Assembly: GCA_004431415.1 (NCBI GenBank)
Contig: QPMI01000134.1
Span: 46,871 to 110,870, forward strand
Direction: 5' to 3'
DNA: 64,000 bases
Source of the DNA: Cyanophora paradoxa
Lineage: Eukaryota > Glaucocystophyceae > Cyanophorales > Cyanophoraceae
Positions 11,308 through 20,920 of the stretch are shown one piece after another. The position numbers and the translations under genes were made by a program. Position 1 is the first letter of the stretch; each line of letters starts with the position of its first letter. The notes under the pieces are model-generated. The model was not told where the DNA came from, made no database searches, and saw nothing but the letters and a program-made list of their open reading frames with translations.

Positions 11308-12925
11308 TCAGCGGCGGGCGCCCTCGTCGCAGGCCTCGAGCAGGAGCCGGAGGCTGACCCGCCGGAAGGTCGCCTCCGCGTAGTACGGGATCGCCTTGCG
11401 CGCGAAGACGAGCCGCAGGTCGGACGGGATCTCCCCCGCTGAGGGGCGATCAAATTCGGTTGGCTGGCGGGGCGGGGTGGTTCTGGGGCGGGGGCGCACG
11501 GGCGGGGAAGCGGCAGGACTTCTCGTCGTGGAGGAGGACGATGTTCTTCCCCGCCCGCGCCGCGTGCCGCACCTCGCCCAGCACGTAGTGGCTCGCCAAC
11601 ACGTCTGCGCGGCACCGTAAGATCAGGCGCCGCCAGGAACGCGGCGGCAGCCTCGCGGACCCTGGGAGATGATGAGGACGACGCTCGCGGAGGCGTCGAT
11701 GATGTTCTCGAGCCTGCGGGGCGGGGGGCCGGCCCGGGTGAGAGCGCGGCGAGCACTCCAACTCGAGAGGGGCGCACTGGTGGAGCTCGAGGCGGGAGTC
11801 GTCGGCGTCGAGGAAGACGCGGAGGCCGGGGCCGGCCTGCTCGAGCTGGAGCTTGAGGGCGAGGGCGAAGTGCCCCGCCGAGGACTGCTTGTGCGAGAGG
11901 AAGACGTCGTACTGGGCCGCTGCGGCGGGGCGTGAGGCGGAGGGGCGGAGGGGCAAACTGCTCCGGAGTGGTGCACGGACCGGGGGCCGGGGCGGCGGGG
12001 CGCGGGTCGGCGGGGCGGGCTGCGGCGGGGCGGCGGGGCACACCGCGGGGGCGGGGGCGGGGAGGGAGCGGAGGGATCCGAGGCGTTCAGGCGTTCAGAG
12101 GGGGTTGCCGCTCACGTCCAGCGTCTGCAGACGGGAGAGGCGGCCGATCTCCGGCGGCAGCGCCGCTAGCTGATTTTTCTCCACGCTCAGCTTCTGCAGG
12201 CTGGAGAGGCGGCCGATCTCCGGCGGCAGCACCGTCAGCTGGTTGCTGCTCACGAGCAGCTCCTGCAGGCTGGAGAGGCGGCCGATCTCCGGCGGCAGCG
12301 CCATCAGCTGGTTGTTGCTCACGTACAGCTCCTGCAGGGCGGCGAGGCGGCCGATCTCCGGCGGCAGCGCCGTCAGCTGGTTGCTCTGCACGTTCAGCCA
12401 CCGCAGGGCGGTGAGGCGGCCGATCTCCGGCGGCAGCGCCGTGAGCTGGTTGCCACCCACGCCCAGCGTCTCCAGGCCGGCGAGGCGGCCGATCTCCGGC
12501 GGCAGCGCCGTGAGCTGGTTGTCACCCACGCCCAGCGTCTCCAGGGCGGCGAGGCGGCCGATCTCCGGCGGCAGAGCCGTCAGCTGGTTGTCACCCACGT
12601 ACAGCGTCTGCAAAGCGGCGAGGCGGCCGATCTCCGGCGGCAGCGCCGCCAGCTGGTTGCCCTGCACGTTCAGCCACCGCAGGGCGGTGAGGCGGCCGAT
12701 CTCCGGCGGTAGCGCCGTCAGCCGGTTGTTGCTCAACCACAGCCACTCCAGGTTCGTCAGCTTGGCGAGCTCGGCCCCCGGGATGCTCGTGAGCTCGTTT
12801 CCCCAAAGCTCGAGCCAGCGGATGTTCTCGGGCCCCGCCGCCGCGATCTCCGCCGCCGGCCACTCCTCCCGATCCTTCCCCCCCAGGTCCAGCTTCCCCT
12901 CCGCCGGGATCCACTCCTTGCCCAT
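11308..12925 (-). CDS. LRR-TIR receptor-like protein, copy 1
   Basis: Exons on -: 12925-12044, 11911-11757, 11713-11661, 11604-11500, 11438-11308, all GT-AG with matching phases, giving about 441 residues. Residues 1-33 are a short cap; residues 34 to about 276 are 11 LRRs of the form LxxLxVxxNQLxxLPPEIGRLx. The C-terminal 147 residues are a TIR domain: YDVFLSHK (strand A), GLRVFLDADD (BB region), LENIIDASASVVLIIS, then ASHYVLGEVRHA, where Glu fits the conserved TIR glutamate, and IPSDLRLVF. No signal peptide or membrane segment is seen, so it is probably cytosolic. TIR domains signal by self-association, and many cleave NAD+; activity here is inferred. The first intron is Pro-rich and could be retained as a linker. 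An extra G in the + strand run at 12099-12104 puts TGA in frame at 12095, so this copy is broken or mis-called. Confidence 0.82.
12113..12860 (-). repeat. 69-bp tandem repeats encoding LRRs, copy 1
   Basis: Eleven consecutive 23-residue leucine-rich repeats are encoded by units sharing the conserved block for LPPEIGRL. Variation is concentrated in the LxxLxVxxN face, which forms the concave ligand surface in LRR proteins. The near identity of the DNA units allows unequal exchange. Confidence 0.9.
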
Positions 12926-12944
12926 GCCTGCGGGGGCGCGCGGC

Positions 12945-13250
12945 CCAGAGCGAGCGATTCGAATTCGTTGGTTCTAGACCGGGATCCCCCCAGCGGCAAC
13001 TAGCAAGCAATCCAGGCCATGCGCCCGCCCGGAGGAGCGCACTTTCGACGGATCGACTTCCCGCAGAAGAGCCGAGCTTTCGGGCCCGACGGAGCCCGCC
13101 CGGTCAGAAATCCTCGCCGGTCGCGTGCTGTCTAGATCTGCTGGACGCTCGCCCGCTGCCCTGTGGAGCTGCGCGCCGGTACAAGCAAGCAATGAGCGAA
13201 CGACAGGAGCGATGCAAGAAACCCGTCGGCTTCGCACCTGCCGCGACAAA
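12945..13250. promoter_or_regulatory. Conserved upstream element of the LRR-TIR gene, copy 1
   Basis: About 300 bases directly upstream of the start codon are conserved with the region upstream of the other LRR-TIR gene (about 19745-20055), although the genes differ in LRR content and exon layout; 34076-34380 is the duplicate. Shared words include GATTCTAGACCGG, GCCCAGCGGCAACTAGC, CGAGCTTTCGG and GAAACCCGTCGGCTTCGC. A promoter or 5' UTR is the simplest reading. A frame from ATGAGCGAAC (13192) is also partly conserved, so a short upstream exon is not excluded. Confidence 0.45.
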
Positions 13251-14020
13251 CACCGCCTACACCGCCGTAACACCGAGGCCTCTGCGGCGTCGTACACGCC
13301 GTCCGAGGCCGTCCGACGCCGTCCGCGGCCGGCCGCCCGAAGCGCCGGGGTACGGGGTGCGGACGCACCTCGGGCACTGCTGCTTCCATTGCTGTGGTAC
13401 CTGTCAGCGCTGCGCATGCCTTTTCACTTCAGTACTTCCACTGCAGACTGGCAGCAGCACGCAGCCGAATCAGCAGCGAAGCTCTGGTCTCCGGCTTCGG
13501 CGACCGGGACGCGGCCGCGGGCGAGACGTCGACTCGGACCCGGCAGCCGCAGCGCTAGCGGAGGCCTATAGCTAGGCTATGGCGGATCGATATCGGAGCA
13601 CAGCGGCGGATATCGATCGGAGCACAGCGCCGGAGCACTCGCGTCGGCCGTCCTATTGGCGCTAGCTATTGAACTATTGACGCCGGCTTCGCGGACGCCA
13701 TGCCGGAGCAGAGCGCCGGCCGTCCGATTGCCAGCGCTAGCTATATATATAGCGGCCGCGCCGCGGTACCCGGTATCGCGTAGCGCTCCGATGGCCTGCA
13801 GCTGCAGCTGCAGCTGCGCGGGCTGCGGCGCGCGCGCGCGGCGGGAAACGGCGGGGCGCCTCCGCCGCAGCGCCGATTGTGAGGGCGGCGCCGGCGCCCC
13901 TATGGCTAGGGAGAGTGGCGGTCGCTAGGGAAGCGTAGCGCGAGGCGGACTCCGGGCCGGGGCAGGGCGGAGTGGCGGCCATCTAACTTAGCACATCGCG
14001 ATCGAGGCGCGAAGCGCGAG
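13251..14020. other. Non-coding region with inverted and palindromic blocks
   Basis: No convincing gene is seen. GCGGATCGATATCGGAGCACAG occurs as near-duplicated halves around 13575-13640, a TATATATATAGC block is at 13743, and a CAGCTGCAGCTGCAGCTG palindromic run is at 13799-13817. The whole stretch is duplicated at 34381-35153. Confidence 0.5.
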
Positions 14021-14900
14021 CACCCCGGGCACGCCGCCGGACCCGGCCCCTCCCCCTCTCCCTCCGAGACTCCGCGCCCGGAGGAGAGAGGGCGCCCGCC
14101 CCGTACCCCTCCCGCCGGCCCCTCTTCTTCTCGGGACCAGGGCCCGCCTCGCCACACCGTACCCCTTTGTCCCCAAACCCCCGCTTACCCCCTCGCCTCG
14201 CCCCCCCCTCCCCCCTCGCCTCGCCCCACGCCCTCGCCTCGCCCCACGCCCTCGCCTCGCCCCACGCCCTCGCCCGCAGATCGCAGGCTTGTGGCGCCGG
14301 CCCCCGCGCCTCCCGCAGGCCTCGCTGCCCGCTCTCCCCCCGCCGCCCCGGGCCGCCCCGGGCCGCTGTCTCGGGGCCATCTGAGCCGTCTGAGCCGTCT
14401 GAGCCGTCCCGCCCCGGCTCTCCCCGGCCGCCCTCCCTCCCCCCTGCCTTTTCCTGTCCCTCTCGCTGTCCCGCCCCGGCCCGCCTCTCGATCTACGCTC
14501 CACCTCTCTTCGCTCACTTCCGCCGGCCCTCTTCGCTTTCAGCCCCCTCGAGGCTCGCCCGTTTAGCTCCCGACCTCCCAGCTGCAGTCCCACGCAGCCT
14601 TTCGGGATTTCCCCCCAAGCTGCCTCGTCTCCGAGTCGGCGCCTCGACTGAATGTAGCGGATCCAGATCCTCCCACGGAACCCCCCGGGCCCTCTAGATC
14701 CCCCCCCCCCACCCCCCTCCCCCCCCCTCCACGCCGCCTCCGGATCCTGCACGGGCCCGGAGCCTCGGAGGCGACGCGACTCCCTTGCTCTTTATTCTGT
14801 ATACCGTACTATGTTCTTGTACATGTCCTTATTCCGAAGTTCTAGTTGTGTTTTAAGCCTATATATTCTAATCGCGCCTTGTAATTACTCTAGTTGTATT
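14021..14900 (+). pseudogene. Relic of a gene 3' end with 18-bp and 9-bp tandem repeats
   Basis: Repeats of CCTCGCCCCACGCCCTCG (about 14214-14275) and GAGCCGTCT (about 14382-14408) lie in C-rich sequence. At 14770-14880 the sequence resembles the 3' UTR of the START gene at 10840-10930 (GCGACxxxCTTGCTCTT, TCCTTATTC, TCTAGTT, TATATATTC). I infer a decayed tail of a START-gene paralogue. A frame is open at 14167-14697 but composition alone explains it. Confidence 0.4.
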
Positions 14901-15394
14901 CTAGATCTGACTCCGGATCCGTGACAGCGCATGCCGCAGTGCAGCCTCGAGATCCGAGAGGTGAACCTGCGAAGCTCTCTGCCGCAGTGCCACAGCTCCA
15001 CTGCGGCACTGCAATTGCTCTGCGCCGGTCCCGGGGACGCTCATGACTCAGCCTGCAGCTGGGGGGTGTGTGATCCGATCCACTGGCCATGGGCCATGAT
15101 CATCGGATGCTCAGCCTGGCAGCTGCAGCCTGGCAGCGGTCAGCTGCAGATCACGATCGCTGCCAGGCCGATCATGAGTCATGAACACGATCCGATGCCA
15201 TGATGATCAGCTGCAGCTGCAGCTCCGAGGCTCGGGATCCTCAGCTATTATTCTAGATATCGTTGACTGTTTCATGATCATGATCATGATTAGCTGCATG
15301 CCCGGATAGCCCAGGTCGGCCCTCGAGCTTGGAGGCTTCCCTTTCTTCCTTCCCTTCCTTCCAATAACACTTCGCGGACACTGTCCTGCCTACT

Positions 15395-15541
15395 TCCGCT
15401 TGGCGCCGGCGGGGGGCGTCTTGCGGGCCACCTCCGAGCGGCTCGCCGGCCGCGTGGGGGCCGCCTCCTTCGGCGGCTCGGGCTCCGCTGGCTTGGCCGC
15501 CTCCGCCGGGGGCGCCGGCGGCGGCGGCGTCTCCGCGCCGG
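15395..15541 (-). CDS. Possible terminal exon, Pro/Glu/Lys-rich C-terminus
   Basis: On -, a good acceptor (GGTCGCAG) is followed by a frame reading AGAETPPPPAPPAEAAKP and ending EVARKTPPAGAKRK stop. A basic, disordered tail of this kind is common in chromatin or ribosomal proteins, but no upstream exon was found. In copy 2 (37415-37560) the G run is shorter and the frame runs past this stop. Likely a fragment; function unknown. Confidence 0.3.
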
Positions 15542-15599
15542 CTGCGACCGGACCGGAGGCGCGCGCGGTTAATTTAACATCTCGGTATACGTACTTGTA

Positions 15600-16383
15600 A
15601 ATATTCGTGCATGTGTCGCATGCAAGATTATCGTGCATGCGGAGCTAGATAGTGCAGCCTTCGTGCTGCTAGTTGCTAGTGCAGCCTACGTGCTGCTAGG
15701 GCCGACGTCGGCGTCAGTACGCCTCGGCCACCGCTTATTATAGCTACTACGGGTACGCCGGGCCTGTCCGGGTACAGATCACTCTTAGGGATACACTGTT
15801 CTAGAGAATACTACAGAGCGATAGCGATCCCTCGCGATCCCACGCGTCCCGCCGAGCCCAGGGTCGGCAGGTCGCATCCCCGCGTGCCTACACACTAATC
15901 CCGCACGCGACAGGCGCCATCCTGCCGGGAACTGAATCTTGAAGGGTCGCATCTTGCGACACCAGGTCCGATCGCTGCGCCCCCGGCCTCGCCGCGCGTG
16001 CGCCGCGTCGCCAGTAGTGCGTAGTGTGTGTCCGCATCAGCCCACAGTAAGCGGAACGCATAGTTCCGCCGAAAAGTGGGAGCCGCGTTCCGGTATACGG
16101 TTCTGCGTGCTGCACGGGGCGATCCGTCGTCCTGAGCCTGACTGCTCGCCGGCTTCGTGCCGTGCCGCCGGCCTCGCGCCGAGCCGCCGAAGTTCCCCGC
16201 AAGGGCAACTTTGAGCCATCGCCAATCCTAAGCCCGAGGGCCTGGATTGTGCACCGGTGTGCTGCGTAAGCAGCATATCGTCGCCTGTGAAGTCGGAATC
16301 TCGCGGTTCGCGCGAGATCCGGCATCAAAAGAGCTTCGTGCTCAAATTTGATCTGTATTGAAAGTGGTCTTTGAGTGCCCGCC
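15600..16383. other. Upstream region of the Gag-like gene
   Basis: It holds short repeats (GTGCAGCCTxCGTGCTGCTAG twice at about 15650-15700) and no recognised gene. ORFs on both strands at 15888-16214 carry no domain and follow base composition. It probably contains the promoter of the gene starting at 16384. Confidence 0.45.
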
Positions 16384-17304
16384 ATGTCGCGGCTCCCAAT
16401 GACTGTCACTGCGAGCATGCGCGAGTACATGATCGCTTCAAATGCGATCACTCCGGACTCCGGCATGTCCGTCCAGCAGCTCACTGCTGAGGCGCCGGCG
16501 CGCGACGAGAAAGGGCACCTTATTGTGTCCCTGCTTCCCGCGCGGCCCACGCTGCAAGAAGTGGACGCTTGGCTCGGCCAGATTGGCAACAGTGCGTCTC
16601 AGACGACGAAGTATGCCACCGAGCCCGAGCCGGGGCCCCAGGGCCCGAACTTCGCTAAGGTCGAGGCTCTCGCGGGCCACATGCTTAGCAACATGGCCCG
16701 CGGGCCAATCTCCGACCTCATCGTGCGCCGCCGCGGGCACCTTGACTCGCTCAAGGCTACACTCGCGGAGAAGCGCACCCGTGTGGCCGTGCTGGAAGCC
16801 CTCGATGAGGAGGCGCGCACGAACGAGACCGACGGTGAACTGCTCCTCCTGCAGGACACGATCCGCCGCGTCGAGGCCGAGTTTAACGCCGGCCGGGACA
16901 CGTACATGCGTGCGCCAGGCCTCAAGGCTTTCATTTTGGCGGCCGCCGCGAAGGGCCTGCCGTTTGAGTCTGAGAAGGCGATCCTGGCCCCGTTCACCGG
17001 CGAGGACCCGCTGACGTGGCTTAACTGGATCAATCCGTACCTCTGGCACACGCTGCCGCAGGGGAAAACGTACGCGGAGCACCTGCTCCACGTGCTCAAG
17101 AATGCTCTCGTGCGGCGTAAGACGGGCAACGACCCGCAGTACCGGAACTTCGACGTCCGGTCCTCAACCGTGGCTGAGCGCAATCAGTACACGATGGAGC
17201 GCTTCCGCGACGAGCTGCAGGCTCAGATCGCGCGCCAGGGCGCCGCCTCACGCCCCTTGGGGTTGAACAAAGTCATACGCCTCTCCAAGGGGGGAAGGAG
17301 TTAA
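16384..17304 (+). CDS. Single-exon protein, possibly a domesticated Gag-like protein, copy 1
   Basis: An uninterrupted frame starts at an ATG in a good context (GCCCGCCATGTCG) and has balanced amino-acid composition, unlike the surrounding spurious ORFs. It encodes about 306 residues: a helical N-terminal half with charged heptad-like stretches (IVRRRGHLDSLKATLAEKRT, TIRRVEAEFNAGRDTY) and a motif LAPFTGEDPLTWLNWINPYL near residue 215, which resembles the F-x-G-x-D-P-x-x-W-L opening of the retrotransposon Gag capsid-type domain. No zinc knuckle, protease, reverse transcriptase or LTR is visible. Copies 1 and 2 diverge in frame at the C-terminus (GCCGCCTCACG versus GCCGCCCTCACG, near 17245), so the true end is uncertain. 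The gene converges on the LRR-TIR gene at 17585. The Gag relationship is a motif-level inference. Confidence 0.6.
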   Translation: MSRLPMTVTASMREYMIASNAITPDSGMSVQQLTAEAPARDEKGHLIVSLLPARPTLQEVDAWLGQIGNSASQTTKYATEPEPGPQGPNFAKVEALAGHMLSNMARGPISDLIVRRRGHLDSLKATLAEKRTRVAVLEALDEEARTNETDGELLLLQDTIRRVEAEFNAGRDTYMRAPGLKAFILAAAAKGLPFESEKAILAPFTGEDPLTWLNWINPYLWHTLPQGKTYAEHLLHVLKNALVRRKTGNDPQYRNFDVRSSTVAERNQYTMERFRDELQAQIARQGAASRPLGLNKVIRLSKGGRS

Positions 17305-17350
17305 GGAGGAGTACGCACGTCTCCGCCCTGGAAGCGGCCCCTCCACAACC

Positions 17351-17382
17351 CCCCCCCCCCCCCCCCCCCCCCCGCCCCCCCG
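17351..17382. repeat. Poly-C tract
   Basis: About 32 nearly uninterrupted C residues lie downstream of the Gag-like gene. The copy at 39370-39389 is shorter. The tract can form G-quadruplex or i-motif structures and is prone to sequencing error. Confidence 0.9.
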
Positions 17383-17584
17383 CTCTGTATTGGCTACATT
17401 AAGCCGTATTGGCGTATTGTTAATAGCCACGTTAAGCCACACACATATAAATATCTGTGGAACCTCAGGGGCCTATCATAACTCGAAGCTGAATTGGAAA
17501 GTTACCCCATTGAATCAATATATAAACAGACCAACCAACCAGACGCTCCAACTGGCTTCTCTCCAACTTGGCCCGCTAGCGCGG

Positions 17585-19331
17585 CTAGCGCCGCAGCAGG
17601 TCGCGCAGGCCGGCGACGAGCTCGCCGGCCGCCGCGTCCGCCGCCGCCGCCCCCTCCCCGCGCTGCATCGTCCAGTTCACCGACGCCAGCATCATCTGCC
17701 GCCGTCCGCGGATCAGGCGAGCGTGGGGCGACCAGGGGGCGGGTGGGGCGAGGCGCGCTCTGTAGTCCACCGGCAGCTCGACCGTCCTGGGGTCGACGAG
17801 CCACACTGCCGCCGAGGGTGAGGCGGGGCGGGCGCTTGCAGGGCCCCAGGGCCCGCGGCACGCACCGGGGAACTTGGGATGCGCAGCTGGTGGTGGGCGA
17901 ACTGCATCTGCGGGGGGTCAGGAACATCGTCGGCCCGAACGTGAATCGGGGGGTCGCGTCGCGCCTCGTCGTCGCAGTTGTGGGAGCGGATGTACCCCGG
18001 TGACAGGAAGCAGACATACGTCCGGCAGCGCTGCATCGCCTCCTGCGCATGCCGCGCGCCCCGCGCGCTCGGCATGCTGGAAGGCGCGAGCGGTGGGCGA
18101 CGCGCACCCCGATCTTGGCCATCCACTTCTGGCCCGCCTTGAGCTCGCGGTCGACCCTGCGCGGGGCGAGGGCGTCAGCGGTGCGGGGCGGGGGAGGGGC
18201 GAGGAGAGGGGTGGCCTTGGAGGGGGGCGAACCATATCTTGAAGCCGGCGGCCTCGAGGGCGTCGCAGTAGCGGAAGACGAGCGTCGCGTCGACGTGGGC
18301 GTAGCTGCAGGCGGCGTGAGCACCGGCAGCGTGCGGCGGGGGCCGGGACAAGCGCCTGACGAAGCAGTCCCAGGCCTTGCCGTCGGCGGCCGGCTGCAGC
18401 GGGGGCGGGTGCTGCGGGACTGCAGCAGGCGCCTGCTGGGCGCGCTGGGCGGCCGGCGGGGAGGGCGCCGCTGGGGGACGGGCTCGCGTCGGGGGAAGGG
18501 AAGCACGGGCGGGGGTACACTGACCGGGGGCCGGAGGGGCCGGGGCGGCGGGCGCAGCGGGGCGCGGGGCGGCGGGCGCAGCGGGGCGCGCGGCAGGGGC
18601 GGCGGGCTGCGGTGGCGGGTGAGTGCGCGGTGGAGGCCGAGGGGTGAGGGGCTGGGAGTGGGGCGCACCGCGGGGGCGGGGAGGGAGCGGAGGTAGGGCA
18701 CGACGGCGGCGCACTGGGCTGTACCGTCGTACATGTTGTCATTAACGGCGCGGCGGACAAGCTCGGGCCACGAGTCCACGACGGGGTTGCCGCTCACGTA
18801 CAGCTCCTGCAGGGCGGCGAGGCGGCCGATCTCCGGCGGCAGCGCCGTGAGCTGGTTGTCACTCACGCCCAGCGTCTCCAGGCCGGCGAGGCGGCCGATC
18901 TCCGGCGGCAGCGCCGTGAGCTGGTTGTCACCCACGCCCAGCTCCTTCAGGGCGGCGAGGCGGCCGATCTCCGGCGGCAGAGCCGTCAGCTGGTTGTCAC
19001 CCACGTACAGCGTCTGCAAAGCGGCGAGGCGGCCGATCTCCGGCGGCAGCGCCGCCAGCTGGTTGCCCTGCACGTTCAGCCACCGCAGGGCGGTGAGGCG
19101 GCCGATCTCCGGCGGTAGCGCCGTCAGCCGGTTGTTGCTCAACCACAGCTTCTCCAGGTTCGTCAGCTTCGCGAGCTCGGCCCCCGGGATGCGCGTGAGC
19201 TTGTTATAGCCGAGGTCGAGCTCGCGGATGTTCGCCGGCCCCGCTCGCGCGATCTCCGCCGCCGGCCACTCCGTCCGCCCCTCCTTCTCCAGGTCCAGCT
19301 TCCCCTCCGCCGGGATCCACCCCTTGCCCAT
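17585..19331 (-). CDS. LRR-TIR receptor-like protein, second type
   Basis: Exons on -: 19331-18669 (cap and 7 LRRs, then WPELVRRAVNDN), 18393-18356, 18304-18233, 18156-18108, 18042 to about 17900, one or two short exons, then a last exon ending TAG at 17585. Phases match across the mapped junctions. The TIR domain reads WDCFVSYAHVDATLVFRY, GFKIWVDRELKAGQKW, then EAMQRCRTYVCFLSPGYI and SHNCDDE, where the final Glu fits the conserved TIR glutamate. WDCFV-SYAHVD requires a GC-AG intron at 18355-18305; a GT-AG alternative six bases later gives FVRRFYAHVD. No membrane segment is seen. This is the only LRR-TIR gene in the window without an in-frame stop in the parts I could follow. It lies tail to tail with the Gag-like gene. 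A role in innate sensing is inferred from architecture. Confidence 0.82.
18775..19240 (-). repeat. 69-bp tandem repeats encoding LRRs, second type
   Basis: Seven LRRs of 23 residues. Units 2-4 are nearly identical in sequence to units 2-4 of the LRR-TIR gene at 11308-12925, while the first and last units are specific (NIRELDLGYNKLTRIP; ALQELYVSGNPVVDS). The repeats have been shared or exchanged between the two gene types. Confidence 0.88.
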
Positions 19332-20920
19332 GCCTGCGGGGCGGTCAGCCGCAGAAGCGCGCCGCGGGGAGCGCGCCCCCGCCCCGCCCGGCGGGTCCCC
19401 AGCCTGCGGGGGGCCGCCCGGCCCGCGCTGAGCCCCTCCCGCAGGGGGCGGTGCACGCGCGCGCCGGGCTCTGCCTTTACCGGCCGCCCCGCCCCGCCCG
19501 AGTCGCGGCTCGGGGGAGCGACGGCGGCCTATGGGAGATTGCACCCCCACGCCCGGGCGCGCGCTGGGTCCTCCCCCCCTCCCCCCGTTCGTGGGTTGGC
19601 GAACGAGGCAGCAAGCGACGCCGGAGCGTGGGGCCCCCCCACAGGCCCGGCCCGTCGACTCGCCCCGCATCTTACCCGACGTCCGCGCGCCCGCCGCGTC
19701 GCTTGGTGGGATCAGTGCGGCCCCTCGCACGCTGCTAGGCGACCCGTGCGGCCCAGAGCGAATTCGAAGCGATTCGTAGATTCTAGACCGGCGGGATCCG
19801 CCCAGCGGCAACTAGCGAGCAACCGGCGTTCTGCGCCCGCCCGGAGGAACGCACCTTCGACGGATCGCCTTGCAGAAGCAGAGCCGAGCTTTCGGAACCG
19901 ACGGAGCCCGCCCGGTCAGAAATCCTTGCCGGTCGCGTGCTGCCTGCTGGCTGCTCGCCCGCTGCCCTGTGGAGCTGCGCGCCGGTACAAGCAAGCAATG
20001 AGCGAAGGACAGGAGCGATGCCAGAAACCCGTCGGCTTCGCACCTGCCGCGATGAATGCCGATTCACCGAAGCGCTTGGGTACGGCCACGCCGAAGCGCC
20101 GGGGTACGGTCGCGCCGCAGGCCTCCGCTGCTTTCTTGGCAGGCGGGCGGGTCTGTGAGCTGCATATACCTATAAACGGCGTTCCGGACCGGTGCACTAC
20201 TGCCCGTCCACTTCATCGTGCGCCAGCCTTCCAGAGCGATCATATGCATGATCAGGACGCAGGCGCAGCTGCAGCTGCAGTCATCAAGATGCAGCTGCGC
20301 CTGCGCACCGGCAGCTGCCGCCTGGCAGCCGGGCCCGAGGCCATGGCGGAGCAGAGCGCCGTCCGCGGTGGCGGGTCGACCCGCTCCTCGTTCAGCAGTA
20401 CTTCTGTAAATCCAGCAGCACTCGGGCCGCCTGGCTGTCCGCCCGCTCGCTTTGGAGCGAGATCTTGGCATCATCTTGCCCGGCCTGGGGTACAGCCCGC
20501 TGTGCAGGCTCCTTCTGATCACGGCTTCAGCGATGCTTCTCTGCGATTTGGTACGCTCGCGCTCCTTCTCACTCGGCTCCTGTACCGCTCTGATCGCCGA
20601 GGCTCGCAGAGCTCGCTTCGCCTCGCGCGCGGCGCCGGCACATGTACGACCGAACACGCGCGTGCGAGCGGGGGCCTCGCGCCCGGCGGATCGCACACAA
20701 TCGCCCTCGGTTGCTCGAGCCCCGTCGACCCGCGCGTGCGCGTATGCTTGCGCGCTACGAGCACAGCGGCGCCGGCGCGGCCGCGGGCGGCGCGGCGCGG
20801 GAGGAGGGCGCGGTGCGGCCGCGGGCGGCGCGGTGGACGAAGAGCCTCGGGCGCGCTCCGAGCGGCTCGCTCGGACGAGAATCCTGGAGCACGCCTGCGC
20901 ACTCTTTCTTCTCCACCCAG
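19332..20920. other. Region between divergent LRR-TIR and chimeric START-tail genes
   Basis: The segment 19745-20055 is the conserved LRR-TIR upstream element. Two 20-bp repeats (GAAGCGCxxGGGTACGG) follow at 20078-20112. The segment 20330-20500 resembles the upstream region of the START genes near 4240-4310 (TGGAGCGAGATCT, GGGGTACAGC). A CAGCTGCAGCTGCAG palindrome is at 20265. Frames through 20640-20920 are open but show no domain. Confidence 0.5.

Larger units (their letters stand above)
3501..17711. repeat. Segmental duplication, copy 1 (14.2 kb)
   Basis: This segment aligns over its whole length with 25288-39728. The left edge is abrupt at about 3501 (shared word CCCGCCGGCGCCGCCTCC) and the right edge lies at about 17711, inside the last exon of the second LRR-TIR gene. 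The offset between copies is 21.78 kb at the START gene start, 21.42 kb from exon 6 onward, 21.13 kb past the LRR repeats and 22.02 kb past an insertion at 35154. From exon 6 rightward the copies are nearly identical, with most differences in homopolymer length; the first 3.3 kb differs more, mainly in introns. Confidence 0.95.

Noticed and set aside
12243-12977. Plus-strand ORF across the LRR repeats (RRPISGGSAVSWL repeats)
   Set aside because: It is the complement of the LRR-coding units. The - strand gives canonical LRRs.
16438-17183. Minus-strand ORFs of about 200 residues opposite the Gag-like gene
   Set aside because: They are shadows of the + frame, which has the better start context and composition.
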